A DNA stretch of 38,029 nt from Deltaproteobacteria bacterium (GCA_016874795.1 VGTG01000043.1:1-38029), one strand, 5' to 3'. Counted from the first letter of the stretch, positions 17,586-26,515 are shown. Translations and numbers: made by a program. Notes: generated by a model not told the origin, from the letters alone.

Positions 17586-18563
17586 TCAGGGACTCCCCGC
17601 CCCGGCTTCCGTCCCGAGAAAGTCGCGGCTCGCCTCGGCGATCCGACGGTGGGCGCGCGCGTTGGGATGCGCGTCGTCGGGCGCGACCCAGAGCGAGCGC
17701 GGATCGGTCTCCTCTGCGAACGCGGGAGCGAGGTCGAGAGTCTCGATCCCGTTCTCCCGGAGGAAGCCCGCAACGAGCGCGTGCTCGCGCTCGAACGGAT
17801 AGCTCGCGAGCTCGTGCAGCTCGGGGAGGAGAACCACCTGGAGACGGATTCCGTCCTCGCGGCACGTCTCCGCCAGGCGAAGGAACGCGGCCTGCGCCTC
17901 CCTCCAGCCGGGCTGGTCGTCGGCGTACAAGCCGGCATAGTACTCGCGGAACGAGCGCTCCGGAGAGATTCCCGCGAAGAGCCGCCGCAGGCGCGACCAG
18001 TAGAGCGTGACCGCTCGCGAGTGCGCGAGAAAGGCCCAGCGGGCTTTCGCCGGAACCGGCTCCGCGTCGTTGATGAACCAGAAGACCACGAGCTGCTCCG
18101 GCCGGTAGCCGCGCCCCTTCTCGAGGAAGAGCTCGACCTCCTGCACCGTGCCGTAGTTCCCCGTTCCGAGGTTGACGATCTCGGTCGGCCGCTCCTTCGA
18201 GAGCTCGCGCTCGAGGATCGTGGCGAACGTCTCGTCCTCCTCGACGCCCCAACCGAACGTCAACGAGTCGCCTAGGATCACGATGCGATGCCGCTCGCCC
18301 GGCTCGCGGTCGTGCTCGTCGTCGCGGAGCCCATCGGAGCTGATGCGCACGTCGACGCCCATCAACCGCGCTTCCGCGCCGGGGCGATGGACGTGGCCGA
18401 TGCGCGGGTTCTCCGCGTCGACCTTCAGGAGCTGCGCGTAGCGCACCATCTCGACGTCGTAGACGATCCTCTGCACGAGGTAGAGCCGAAGCGCGACCTC
18501 CGCGAGCAGGCCGAACAGCGCAAGCGCGATCACGGCGAGGACGAGGACGCGAGTCGGCTTCAG
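17586..18563 (-). CDS. Membrane-anchored SGNH/GDSL hydrolase
   Basis: 325 residues if translation starts at CTG 18563, which forms a CTGA 4-bp overlap with the EamA stop; the other candidate is in-frame GTG 18533 (315 residues), ten codons later. Either leaves an N-terminal helix (VLVLAVIALALFGLLAEVAL) as anchor or signal. Catalytic blocks: ILGDSLTFGWG (nucleophile Ser100 from the CTG start), NLGTGNYGT (block II Gly), and PDDAHPNARAH (Asp/His pair near 296-299). This is the family that deacetylates or transfers acyl groups on extracytoplasmic sugars. It lies between an EamA permease and a DUF5989-like peptide, with overlaps on both sides, so all three are probably made together. The substrate may be a surface polysaccharide. 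Confidence 0.85.
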   Translation of the reverse strand: MKPTRVLVLAVIALALFGLLAEVALRLYLVQRIVYDVEMVRYAQLLKVDAENPRIGHVHRPGAEARLMGVDVRISSDGLRDDEHDREPGERHRIVILGDSLTFGWGVEEDETFATILERELSKERPTEIVNLGTGNYGTVQEVELFLEKGRGYRPEQLVVFWFINDAEPVPAKARWAFLAHSRAVTLYWSRLRRLFAGISPERSFREYYAGLYADDQPGWREAQAAFLRLAETCREDGIRLQVVLLPELHELASYPFEREHALVAGFLRENGIETLDLAPAFAEETDPRSLWVAPDDAHPNARAHRRIAEASRDFLGTEAGAGSP

Positions 18564-19522
18564 GGCGCGTCCGTCCCCGCGGCGCTCTCCGCCAGCTCGT
18601 CCGCCGCCTTCTCGCCGGCAGTGGCGGCGACCGTCGCGACCACGGCTGCGATGGAAGCGAGCACGACCACCCCGCCGACGACCTGCAGCGGAGAGAGCGT
18701 CTCGCCGAGGACGAACGTCGCCGAGATCGACGACACGACCGGCACCGCGAGGAGCATCATCGAGATCGAGAAGGCGGAAGCGTGCGCGTGCGCCCAGTTC
18801 GTGAGCACGTGCCCGAGCGTCCCGGGAAAGATCGCGAGCGACATCAGGATCACGAAGTCGGTGAAGCCGGGGATCGCGAGGGCGGGCCCGGTCGCCGCCA
18901 CCGCGGCCGTCACGACGAACCCGGACACCGTGCTCATCCCGATCACGTACTCCCACGAGCCGACCTTCTCGCGGATGCGCTTCGAGGCGAGGAAGTACGC
19001 CGTGAACGCGAACAGGTTCACGAACGCGAGCACGTCGCCCTGCAGGCTCGCGCTCGGCGTCCCGCTCGAGCCCAGCACCACGAGCGCCGTTCCGAGAAGT
19101 GCCAGCGCGGCCCAGCCGACGGAGAGCCGCCGTACGCGCTCGCCGAAGAGCGGACCCGCGACGAGCGCCACGAGCGCGGGCTGGAGAGCGCCGATGATCG
19201 TGACGTTCGCGACGCTCGTCATCTTCATCGCGCTGAAGAAGAGGACCTGGTGGATGCCGAAGAGCGTCCCGCCGACGAGGCAGCCGCGGAGCCAGTCGCG
19301 CCCGAGCCTCCCGCGCATCGACGGAACCGCCGCTGCGAGGAGCCAGAGCAGCGGCACGGCGAACCACACGCGATAGAACGCGACGACGAGGCCGCTCGTC
19401 GCGACGAGCTTGATCGCGACGGCGCTGTAGCCCCACATCGCGACGGTGGCCGCGACCGCGGCGACGGCCCAGGCCTGCACGTTCGAGGCTTCGTCTCCGG
19501 CGATCTCGGCCGCGCGGCTCAC
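18560..19522 (-). CDS. EamA-family (DMT superfamily) permease
   Basis: 320 residues from GTG 19522; the frame also has GTG at 19558 and 19582, which would add 12-20 Arg-rich residues and crowd the divergent methyltransferase start at 19603, so the shorter form is preferred. Ten membrane helices in two EamA repeats: VAAVAATVAMWGYSAVAIKL begins repeat 1 and VNLFAFTAYFLASKR repeat 2; GALQPALVALVAGPLFGERV and LLAVPVVSSISATFVLGE are the typical repeat ends with the conserved Glu. These permeases export metabolites, amino acids or purines; the substrate here is unknown. Its stop overlaps the SGNH hydrolase start. Confidence 0.9.
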   Translation of the reverse strand: MSRAAEIAGDEASNVQAWAVAAVAATVAMWGYSAVAIKLVATSGLVVAFYRVWFAVPLLWLLAAAVPSMRGRLGRDWLRGCLVGGTLFGIHQVLFFSAMKMTSVANVTIIGALQPALVALVAGPLFGERVRRLSVGWAALALLGTALVVLGSSGTPSASLQGDVLAFVNLFAFTAYFLASKRIREKVGSWEYVIGMSTVSGFVVTAAVAATGPALAIPGFTDFVILMSLAIFPGTLGHVLTNWAHAHASAFSISMMLLAVPVVSSISATFVLGETLSPLQVVGGVVVLASIAAVVATVAATAGEKAADELAESAAGTDAP

Positions 19523-19602
19523 CGGATCGAGGTATCGGTTGTCTGCGCGACGGGCCACTCGGGATGGCCACGATCGGCGCACCGTGATTAGACGGACGTG
19601 GC

Positions 19603-20274
19603 ATGGAGCGCACGCCCGAGCCCGAGCTCATGGACGATGAAGCGCAGGCGCGCGCCTACGCGGAAGCGGACTTCTCGGTGCCGCACGAGCACTTCGTCGA
19701 GCTCTTCCGCGAGCGCTTTCCGGACCTCTCGCCGCGAACCGTGCTCGACCTGGGTTGCGGTCCGGGCGACGTCTCACGACGCCTCGCGCGCGCCTGGCCC
19801 CTTTGCCGCGTCGTCGGGGTCGACGGCGCTGCTGCGATGCTCACGATCGGCAACGAGATCAATCGGCAGGCGGGCCTCGCGGAGCGTGTCGAGCTCCGGC
19901 ACACGTATCTGCCCGCGCGCCCGATCGACGGCGGCCCGTTCGACGCGATCACCTCGAACAGCCTTCTCCATCACCTCGCGGATCCCGCGACGCTCTGGTC
20001 GACGATCGCACAGCACGCGGAAGCGGCCACCGCCGTCTTCGTGATGGATCTCCTTCGTCCCCATTCCCCGGAAGCCGCTCGCGACCTGGTCGACGAGCAT
20101 GCCGCGGGAGAGCCGGACGTGCTTCGGCGCGACTTCCTCCAATCCCTGCACGCCGCCTACCGGCCGGCGGAGGTACGCGATCAGCTCGCTCGCGCCGGGC
20201 TCGATCCTCTCACCGTCGAGGTCGTCAGCGACCGCCATCTGATCGTCCACGGCACCCCTGGAGATCGTTCATGA
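19603..20274 (+). CDS. Class I SAM-dependent methyltransferase
   Basis: 223 residues, ATG 19603. Motif I is VLDLGCGPGDVSRRLA, followed by RVVGVDGAAAML (acidic residue binding the SAM ribose), then FDAITSNSLLHHLADP (motif II, typical of methyltransferase domain 25 or 11 families) and VFVMDLLRPHSP. The target is unknown. It is divergent from the EamA permease and overlaps the next gene by 4 bp (ATGA), so the exported protein behind it is probably translationally coupled. Confidence 0.9.
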   Translation: MERTPEPELMDDEAQARAYAEADFSVPHEHFVELFRERFPDLSPRTVLDLGCGPGDVSRRLARAWPLCRVVGVDGAAAMLTIGNEINRQAGLAERVELRHTYLPARPIDGGPFDAITSNSLLHHLADPATLWSTIAQHAEAATAVFVMDLLRPHSPEAARDLVDEHAAGEPDVLRRDFLQSLHAAYRPAEVRDQLARAGLDPLTVEVVSDRHLIVHGTPGDRS

Positions 20275-20723
20275 CCGCACGCATGCTCGTCCTCGCTCTG
20301 ATCCTGCTCGCGATGCCCGGCTTCGTCCGCAACGCTGCAGCACGCGCCATGCTGACCGGCGCGACGTGGGACGCGGAGGGAGCCCCCGCGGGCAGCACGC
20401 TCTCCGGGGACCGCTTCACGCTGACGACGCCTCTTCCGAAGGACGGTGCGAAGGGCGCGCTCCAGGCGCGCGGCACGATGACCTTCGACACGAAGTACGG
20501 AACCGACGTCGATCTCTCGTTCCTCTCCGACCACCCGTGGACGACCTGCGAGGCACCGAACGGGCTCGTCCTCGGCCCGGAGAATACGATCCCGATCGTC
20601 TGCACCGCGAAGGCGGAAGACCTCGCCAAGGTCTCGGAGGAGACCCGCATCTACCTGAAGATCGATCCACCCGGCGGAGGCTCGCACCGCAAGCTCTATT
20701 GGGTTCTCTCGATCGCGCCCTAG
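20271..20723 (+). CDS. Exported protein of unknown function (150 aa)
   Basis: ATG 20271 overlaps the methyltransferase stop. A signal peptide (MLVLALILLAMPGFVRNAAA) is followed by a beta-rich domain with two cysteines (PWTTCEAPNG and IPIVCTAKAE) that could form a disulphide, and a C-terminus KLYWVLSIAP. I do not recognise the family. Codon use matches its neighbours. The tight coupling to a methyltransferase is curious, since one product is cytosolic and the other exported. Confidence 0.8.
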   Translation: MTARMLVLALILLAMPGFVRNAAARAMLTGATWDAEGAPAGSTLSGDRFTLTTPLPKDGAKGALQARGTMTFDTKYGTDVDLSFLSDHPWTTCEAPNGLVLGPENTIPIVCTAKAEDLAKVSEETRIYLKIDPPGGGSHRKLYWVLSIAP

Positions 20724-20871
20724 AAACGACGACTCATCCCCGCGGCGACGCATGCCGATGTGAGCAAGCCGCTCGCGATCCGCGCTCTCGTCGCGGCGCT
20801 CGAGTCATGCGAGCGGCGCACGGAAGAGGCGATCCGCACCGACGCGGCGCCCGCCGCCCAGCCAGCGCTTC

Positions 20872-21348
20872 TCAGCCTTCCTCGCCCTCCTTGGGCTGAC
20901 GGAACTTCTGGTGGCAGGACTTGCACGCCTTGAACATCTTCCGGCTTGCCGTCTTCACGTCGCCGCCGGAGCGAGCCGCCGCCGCCACCGCTTCCGCGTC
21001 CTTCTTCAGGTAGGTCGAGAAGGCGTCGAACTCGTCGCGTGACGTCCAGATGCTCGGCTTCGCGCGCGAGCCTTCGCCCGTGCTGCCCTCGGGAAACAGC
21101 GCGTCGAACTTCGGCATCGCGGCGGCGATGCGGTCCGCCGGATCCGCCGCGTCGGCCGGCTTGCCGGCCTTCAGCGCATCGTTGATCGCCTCCGCGTCGT
21201 CGCCGACGTGCTCCATCAACTCGATCCGGTCCTTGATCGGCCCAGGCGGGAGCTTCGCGTGCTCCTCGTCCGCGCGCGCCGTCGCGACGAGCGGAAGTCC
21301 GATCAGCAAACCGAGAAGCCACGCCTTCGCTCGAATGGGACTCCGCAT
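20872..21348 (-). CDS. Class II cytochrome c (cytochrome c'-like)
   Basis: 158 residues; ATG 21348 is preceded by AGGAG about 8 bp upstream. Signal peptide (WLLGLLIGLPLVATARA), then a four-helix-bundle-like sequence, and a single haem-attachment motif CKSCH at 142-146 near the C-terminus (MFKACKSCHQKFRQ), which is the cytochrome c' arrangement. The protein is periplasmic. Known members bind NO or act in electron transfer. EHAKLPPGPIKDRIELMEHV near the N-terminus is an extra segment. It is divergent from the exported protein at 21476 and stands alone in transcription. No nitrogen-oxide reductase is near, though an NnrU-family gene lies at 28948. Confidence 0.88.
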   Translation of the reverse strand: MRSPIRAKAWLLGLLIGLPLVATARADEEHAKLPPGPIKDRIELMEHVGDDAEAINDALKAGKPADAADPADRIAAAMPKFDALFPEGSTGEGSRAKPSIWTSRDEFDAFSTYLKKDAEAVAAAARSGGDVKTASRKMFKACKSCHQKFRQPKEGEEG

Positions 21349-21475
21349 CGTTCTTCTCCTCTCGTCCGACGGGCCGGCACGGCCTCGGGGTCGCTCCACA
21401 AGAGCACGGTCGCGCTCGCAGCACCAACGCCGGGCCGCTTGCGGCCTCGCTTGGAGGTCGATACAGCCGACCGCG

Positions 21476-22591
21476 ATGACGGCGGCACCCGCGCGCGCTC
21501 GCGCGCCTCGTCGTGTCCCGTGTGCGGCGCTGCAAGCGGCCGTCGCGCTGCTCCTCGCTTCGGAGGCGAGCGCGCTCCAGATCCGGGAAGGGTTCGAATG
21601 GCCGTGGGAGCCGGCGTGCGTCGAAGCGGGCGCGCAGGCGTCCGGATGCGCCGACGTCGCGGGATGCCCCGCGGGACGGAGCCTCTTCGTTCGCCGGACG
21701 AGCGCGGGCGCGTGCCACGGAGCCGAGGTGCGCTTCTGGATCGGAGGAAGGAGCCGCGCGCACGCGACCTCTCCCGAGCAAGCCGCGGGAGCGCGGGGAG
21801 CGCCAGCGCCCGAAGCGCCGTCGACGCCCGGAGAGATCGCCGGCGCGAACGACTGGGTCGCCGTGCACGTCTTCGATCCGCACTTCCCTCGGCCGAACGA
21901 CGACGTCTTCGAGATCCTGTCGACGCGCGAGCGCCAGACGTCGCGCTTCGGCCGCCTGCAGGTCGACCTGCACGTCCCCGAGGACGTGCCCGAGAGCGGC
22001 ATGGGCGAGCACTACCTCGTGATGCACAACCTGCAGCTCACCGCCGTCGCCCCATGCCCGCGGGACGGGCCGGGATGCGAGACCGCGGAGGACGCGGCGA
22101 CGAGCTTCGGCGGAATTCCCGGCCATCCCGGCGCCTACCGCTGGTACGGCGTGATCGCCGGCTCGTTCGGCGCCGGGACGAAGGAGATCCCCTACGGCAG
22201 CGTCGGCTTCGCCGTCGAGGTCTCCGCGCAGGGTGCGGGCGGAAACCATCTCGTCGGGGCGTCGTTCCTTCCGTTCAGCGTCGGCGGCCGTCAGGACTCG
22301 TTTCCCGCGGGCTGGTACCGCATCTCGATCGAGCGCTCGGTCGTCGCGGGCGTCGACACGTACGCGTACGAGGTCGCGCGCTGGGCTTCGCCGGCACGGC
22401 GCTGGCTGCCGGTCGTCCCCGACGACGGAGCGCAGGGCGGCAGCGCGCGCGTGACGATGCCGTTCTCCGATCTCGTCGCGCCGATCGGGTTCGAGATCCC
22501 GCCCGGCTGGATCGGGCTCTCCGCGGCATGGCTCGGCGAGCGCGCCGAAGCCGCGCACGTCGACTGGGACCACCTCGTCGTCGACTGGTAG
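21476..22591 (+). CDS. Exported protein, probably beta-sandwich (371 aa)
   Basis: ATG 21476; a GGAGG at 21453-21457 is rather far upstream. The signal sequence has a long basic n-region (RARAPRRVPCAALQAAVALL) and probable cleavage after SALQ or ASA. The mature part has several Cys residues near the start (ACVEAGAQASGCADVAGC) and a beta-rich body with NDWVAVHVFDPHFPRP and HVDWDHLVVDW at the end, the pattern of concanavalin/laminin-G-like sandwiches. I do not recognise a named family and infer no enzyme activity. It converges with the small lipoprotein gene 13 bp away. Confidence 0.78.
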   Translation: MTAAPARARAPRRVPCAALQAAVALLLASEASALQIREGFEWPWEPACVEAGAQASGCADVAGCPAGRSLFVRRTSAGACHGAEVRFWIGGRSRAHATSPEQAAGARGAPAPEAPSTPGEIAGANDWVAVHVFDPHFPRPNDDVFEILSTRERQTSRFGRLQVDLHVPEDVPESGMGEHYLVMHNLQLTAVAPCPRDGPGCETAEDAATSFGGIPGHPGAYRWYGVIAGSFGAGTKEIPYGSVGFAVEVSAQGAGGNHLVGASFLPFSVGGRQDSFPAGWYRISIERSVVAGVDTYAYEVARWASPARRWLPVVPDDGAQGGSARVTMPFSDLVAPIGFEIPPGWIGLSAAWLGERAEAAHVDWDHLVVDW

Positions 22592-22604
22592 GGAGCGATC
22601 CGCT

Positions 22605-22829
22605 CTATGCGGCGTCGAGTGCCGCGAGGCGCTCGCGCGCGATCTTCGCCTCCGGCGAGTCGGGATGGCGCTCGAGGATCTCGCCGTAGAGCTTTCGCGC
22701 GTGCGCCACGTTGTCCTGCTTCTCCTCGAGCTGCGCGGTGTCGAGCAGATCCGCGGCGCTGGTCCCCGTGCAGCTCGCGAGCGCGAGCGCCAGCAGGACG
22801 GCGGCGATCGAACGGGACGGCTTTCGCAT
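22605..22829 (-). CDS. Small TPR-like lipoprotein (74 aa)
   Basis: ATG 22829, 14 bp after the mgtE stop. Signal peptide with lipobox (LALALASC, Cys20), then a single tetratricopeptide-like unit: LDTAQLEEKQDNVAHARKLY and ILERHPDSPEAKIARERLAA. It is anchored by lipid modification, probably in the outer membrane or periplasm. It is the third gene of the ppk1-mgtE unit; a role with those two is not evident. Confidence 0.72.
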   Translation of the reverse strand: MRKPSRSIAAVLLALALASCTGTSAADLLDTAQLEEKQDNVAHARKLYGEILERHPDSPEAKIARERLAALDAA

Positions 22830-22843
22830 GGCCACGACCTCCT

Positions 22844-24223
22844 TCAGAGCAGCGTACCCGAGAGCACGAGCGAAGCCACCGTGAAGTAGATCAGGATCCC
22901 GGTCACGTCGACCAGGGTCGCGACGAACGGCGTCGAGGAAGCGGCAGGATCCTGCCCGAGACGGCGCATCAGGAACGGCAGCATCGAGCCCGAGAGCGTA
23001 CCGCAGAGGACGACGCCGACGAGAGCGATGCCGATCGTGATGCCGATCCGCATCCAGTGCGGTCCGTACGCGCCGAACGCCTGCTCCCAGATCGCGATGC
23101 GCAGCATTCCGATCAGCCCGAGCACGATACCGAGGGCCAGCCCCGAGCGGAGCTCCCGCCAGAGGACGCGGCGCCAGTCGCGCAGCTGCACCTCGCCGAG
23201 CGCCATGGCGCGGATCACGAAGGTCGCCGTCTGCGAGCCGCTGTTGCCGCCGCTCGAGATGATGAGCGGGATGAAGAGCGCGAGCACGACGGCGTGCGTC
23301 AGCTCGACCTCGTAGTACGAGATCGCGGAAGCCGTCAGCATCTCGCCGAGGAACAGGAGGATCAGCCAGCGCGCGCGCTTCTGGATCAGCGACCACACGG
23401 GCGTCTCGAGATACGGGTCGGCGAGCGGCTCGGAGCCGCCGATCTTCTGGATGTCCTCGGTCGCCTCTTCCTCGGCGACGTCGAGGACGTCGTCCACCGT
23501 GACGATCCCGATCAGCACGCCGTCGCTGTCCGTGACGGGAAGAGCGACGCGGTCGTACTCCTGGAACACGTCGACCGCGGCCTCCTGGTCCTCGGTCGCC
23601 TTCAGCACGACGAAGTGATGATCGGAGAGGTCGCCGATGCGCGTTTCGGGACGCGCGAGGAGAAGCTCGCGGATGCGGAGGTCGTCGACGAGCTTCCCGC
23701 CCGGATCGATCACGTAGATGACGTCGAGCGTCTCGCGGTCCTGACCGTGCTGGCGGATGTGCTCGAGGACGCGCTCGACCGTCCAGTCGGCCTCGACGGC
23801 GACGTAGTCCGGCGTCATCAGACGCCCGATGCTGTCCTCCGGGTAGCCGAGGAGCCACGAAGCGACCTTCCGCTCCTCGGTCGTGAGCCGGTTCAAGAGG
23901 CTCCGCGTGACCGCGGCGGGAAGCTCCTCGAGGAGCGCCGTGCGGTCGTCCGGCGACATGTTGTTCAAGAGAGCCGCGACCTGCTCTTGCGCGAGCGTCG
24001 CGACGAGGTCCTTCTGCGGCTCGGGCTCGAGGTACTCGAACGTCTCGGTCGCGAGCATCCGCGGCAGGATCCGGAACACGAGCGCGCGCTGCTCGGACGG
24101 GAGCTCGCCCACCAGGTCGGCGATCTCCGGAGTATCGAGACGCGAGAGCGCGTCGCGCAGGCCCGCGAAGTCGCGGCGCGTCAGGTACTCCTCGATCTCG
24201 GGAGCGAGCAGCTGGCCCAGCAT
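22844..24223 (-). CDS. mgtE: Magnesium transporter MgtE
   Basis: 459 residues, ATG 24223, 18 bp after the ppk1 stop. Domains in order: MgtE N-domain of helical repeats (1-~130, ADLVGELPSEQRALVFRILP), two CBS domains (~135-255) that sense Mg2+, connecting helix, then five membrane helices. The pore signature SSGGNSGSQTA and PFVATLVDVTG, with the conserved Asp of the ion-selectivity site, are present. In this family intracellular Mg2+ binding to the N/CBS domains closes the channel. Length and order are normal. Pairing with polyphosphate kinase is sensible because polyphosphate is a major Mg2+ chelator. Confidence 0.96.
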   Translation of the reverse strand: MLGQLLAPEIEEYLTRRDFAGLRDALSRLDTPEIADLVGELPSEQRALVFRILPRMLATETFEYLEPEPQKDLVATLAQEQVAALLNNMSPDDRTALLEELPAAVTRSLLNRLTTEERKVASWLLGYPEDSIGRLMTPDYVAVEADWTVERVLEHIRQHGQDRETLDVIYVIDPGGKLVDDLRIRELLLARPETRIGDLSDHHFVVLKATEDQEAAVDVFQEYDRVALPVTDSDGVLIGIVTVDDVLDVAEEEATEDIQKIGGSEPLADPYLETPVWSLIQKRARWLILLFLGEMLTASAISYYEVELTHAVVLALFIPLIISSGGNSGSQTATFVIRAMALGEVQLRDWRRVLWRELRSGLALGIVLGLIGMLRIAIWEQAFGAYGPHWMRIGITIGIALVGVVLCGTLSGSMLPFLMRRLGQDPAASSTPFVATLVDVTGILIYFTVASLVLSGTLL

Positions 24224-24241
24224 GTGTTCGGACGGGTTTCG

Positions 24242-26515
24242 TCAGGTCGTGAAGGTGCGGCGCGCGAAGCCCTTCGGCTTGCGGCGCCGCAGACGGGTCG
24301 CCGAGCGAAGTCGTTTCTCCGCGCGCTCGATCAGGATCTGCTGCGAGCCGATCAGGTGCTTCTCCTTGGTGGGGCGACGCTGCACGTACCTCCCGTCCGG
24401 TCGCATCTCCCACGCGCTGCGGCGGTCGTCGAGCTGGAGGTCGAGGATCGCCTGCAGCTCCTCCTGATGTCGTGGATCGTCGACCGGGCAGAGCACCTCG
24501 ACCCGGCTCTCGAGGTTTCGCTTCATGCAGTCCGCGGAGCCGATCCAGTACTCGGGCTTTCCGCCGTTCGCGAAGTGGAAGATGCGCATGTGCTCGAGGA
24601 AGCGGCCGACGATGCTGACGACCTGGACCGTCTCGGAGATGCCGGGAAGCCCCGGGCGGAGACGGCAGGTGTCGCGCACGACGAGGTCGATCTTCACCCC
24701 CGCCTGCGAAGCCCGGTAGAGCGCAAGCGTGACGTCCGCGTCCTCGAGCGCGTTCATCTTCATCTGGATGCGGCTCGGACGGCCGGCGCGATGGTGCTCC
24801 ACCTCGCGCTCGATCTTCGAGATGATTCCCTGCTTCAGCGTCGTCGGCGCGACGAGGAGCCGATGGTACTGTCGGCGCGGCTTGTACCCCGTCGTCAAGT
24901 AGTTGAAGAGCTCGGTCAGGTCCTCGCCGATGCTCTCGTCGGAGGTGAGGAGGCCCAGGTCGGCATAGATGCGCGCCGTTCCGGAGTGGTAGTTGCCGGT
25001 CCCGATGTGCGCGTAGCGTCGTAGCCCGCTGTAGTCCTGTCGCACGACGAGGATCACCTTGCAGTGCGTCTTCAGGCCGACGACACCGTAGGTGACGTGG
25101 ATGCCGTACTCTTCCAGCCGACTCGCCCATTGAATGTTCGAGTGCTCGTCGAAGCGCGCCTTCAGCTCGACGACGACGGCGACCTGCTTGCCGTTTCGCG
25201 CCGCCTCGATCAGGTGCTCGATCACCTTCGATTCCGCCGAGGTGCGGTAGAGCGTCATCTTGACGGCGCGCACCTTCGGGTCGGTCGCCGCCTCGTAGAG
25301 GAAGCGCTCGACCGAGGAGGTGAAGGACTCGTACGGGTGCTGCAGCAGGATCGAGCCCGCGTCGCGGATCACGTGGAAGATGTTGCGATCGCTCGTCAGC
25401 TCGGGGCTGTCGATCGGGTGGTGCGTAGGATCGCGGAGCTCCGGGCGATTCAGGCCGGCGATCTCGTGCAGGTCGGCGAGGCCGAGCCGGCCCTTCACCT
25501 CGGTGACTTCCGTCACCTCGTCGAGGCCGAGCTCGCTCGCGAGCATGCCGCGGTGCTGCGGCGACATGCCGGTCCCGATCTCCATCCGGACGACGGGAGC
25601 GAACTTGCGCTCGCGCAGCTCGGACTCGATCAGCGCGAGCAGGTCATCCGCGTCTTCCTCGTCACGCTCGGTGTTCGCGTTCCGCGTGACGCGGAACAGC
25701 TCGCGCGACTCGATCTGCATGCCCGGGAAGAGCACGTCGAGGTTCTCCGCGATCACGTCCTCGAGCGGCACGAACACGTCCTGATGGCCGACCCGGATCC
25801 AGCGCGGGACGCCGGCCCCGATCGGGACCTTGACGCGCGCCAGGGAGTGGTCCGCATCCTTCTCGTAGCGCAGCATCACGAGCAGGTTCAGCGAGAGGTT
25901 CGAGACGAACGGGAACGGATGCGCCGGGTCCATCGCCTGGGGCGTGACGAGCGGATGGATCGTCCGCAGGTACACCTCGCGCAGCGCCTCGCGCTCGCGC
26001 TCCTCGAGATGATCGATCGAGACGAGGCGGATGTCATGCTTGCGCAGAAGACGCCGGAGCTCGTCGAAGATCTCCGCGCGACGCCGGTCGAGCCCGTGCA
26101 CGATCGCGTAGGACGCTTCGATCTGCTCGCCCGGGCTCATCCCGTCGACGGTCACGCGGCGGACGCCGGCGGCTTCCTGCTGCTTCAGGCCGCCGATCCG
26201 CTTCATGAAGAACTCGTCGAGGTTCGCGCTGACGATGGCGAGGAACTTCAGCCGCTCGAGGACCGGATTGCGGGGGTCCTCCGCCTCGTGCAGGACACGC
26301 GAGTTGAACGCGAGCCAGGTCAGCTCGCGGTTGAGGTAGAACTCCGGGCTCTGGAGGTCGATCTTCTGGGGGCGCGGCTCGGTCGTGACGGCCGCGTCCG
26401 CGGCTGCCGTCCGCGCGCCGGCGCCGTCTCCGACGCTGGGCGCCGCCTCGCCCGTACCGTTCTCGCGCTCCCCCCGTGCCGCCCGGGCTTTCGCCAGGAC
26501 CTCGACCGTACTCAT
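24242..26515 (-). CDS. ppk1: Polyphosphate kinase 1
   Basis: 757 residues, ATG 26515. It reversibly transfers ATP gamma-phosphate to polyphosphate. An N-terminal extension of ~50 Ala/Gly-rich residues precedes the N domain (FYLNRELTWLAFNSRVL), the head domain, and two phospholipase-D-like C domains. The autophosphorylated histidine is His484 in VVGLKTHCK; RHIGTGNYHS-like (AHIGTGNYHSGTARIYADLG) and the second PLD-like domain with WIGSADCMKRNLESRVEV follow. First gene of the ppk1-mgtE-lipoprotein unit and divergent from the TPR lipoprotein at 26674. Confidence 0.96.
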   Translation of the reverse strand: MSTVEVLAKARAARGERENGTGEAAPSVGDGAGARTAAADAAVTTEPRPQKIDLQSPEFYLNRELTWLAFNSRVLHEAEDPRNPVLERLKFLAIVSANLDEFFMKRIGGLKQQEAAGVRRVTVDGMSPGEQIEASYAIVHGLDRRRAEIFDELRRLLRKHDIRLVSIDHLEEREREALREVYLRTIHPLVTPQAMDPAHPFPFVSNLSLNLLVMLRYEKDADHSLARVKVPIGAGVPRWIRVGHQDVFVPLEDVIAENLDVLFPGMQIESRELFRVTRNANTERDEEDADDLLALIESELRERKFAPVVRMEIGTGMSPQHRGMLASELGLDEVTEVTEVKGRLGLADLHEIAGLNRPELRDPTHHPIDSPELTSDRNIFHVIRDAGSILLQHPYESFTSSVERFLYEAATDPKVRAVKMTLYRTSAESKVIEHLIEAARNGKQVAVVVELKARFDEHSNIQWASRLEEYGIHVTYGVVGLKTHCKVILVVRQDYSGLRRYAHIGTGNYHSGTARIYADLGLLTSDESIGEDLTELFNYLTTGYKPRRQYHRLLVAPTTLKQGIISKIEREVEHHRAGRPSRIQMKMNALEDADVTLALYRASQAGVKIDLVVRDTCRLRPGLPGISETVQVVSIVGRFLEHMRIFHFANGGKPEYWIGSADCMKRNLESRVEVLCPVDDPRHQEELQAILDLQLDDRRSAWEMRPDGRYVQRRPTKEKHLIGSQQILIERAEKRLRSATRLRRRKPKGFARRTFTT

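Noticed and set aside
13849-17802. A 1317-codon open frame antisense to the CoA-transferase and P450
   Set aside because: No motifs, Arg/Glu/Val-biased composition, and both antisense partners carry clear catalytic motifs.
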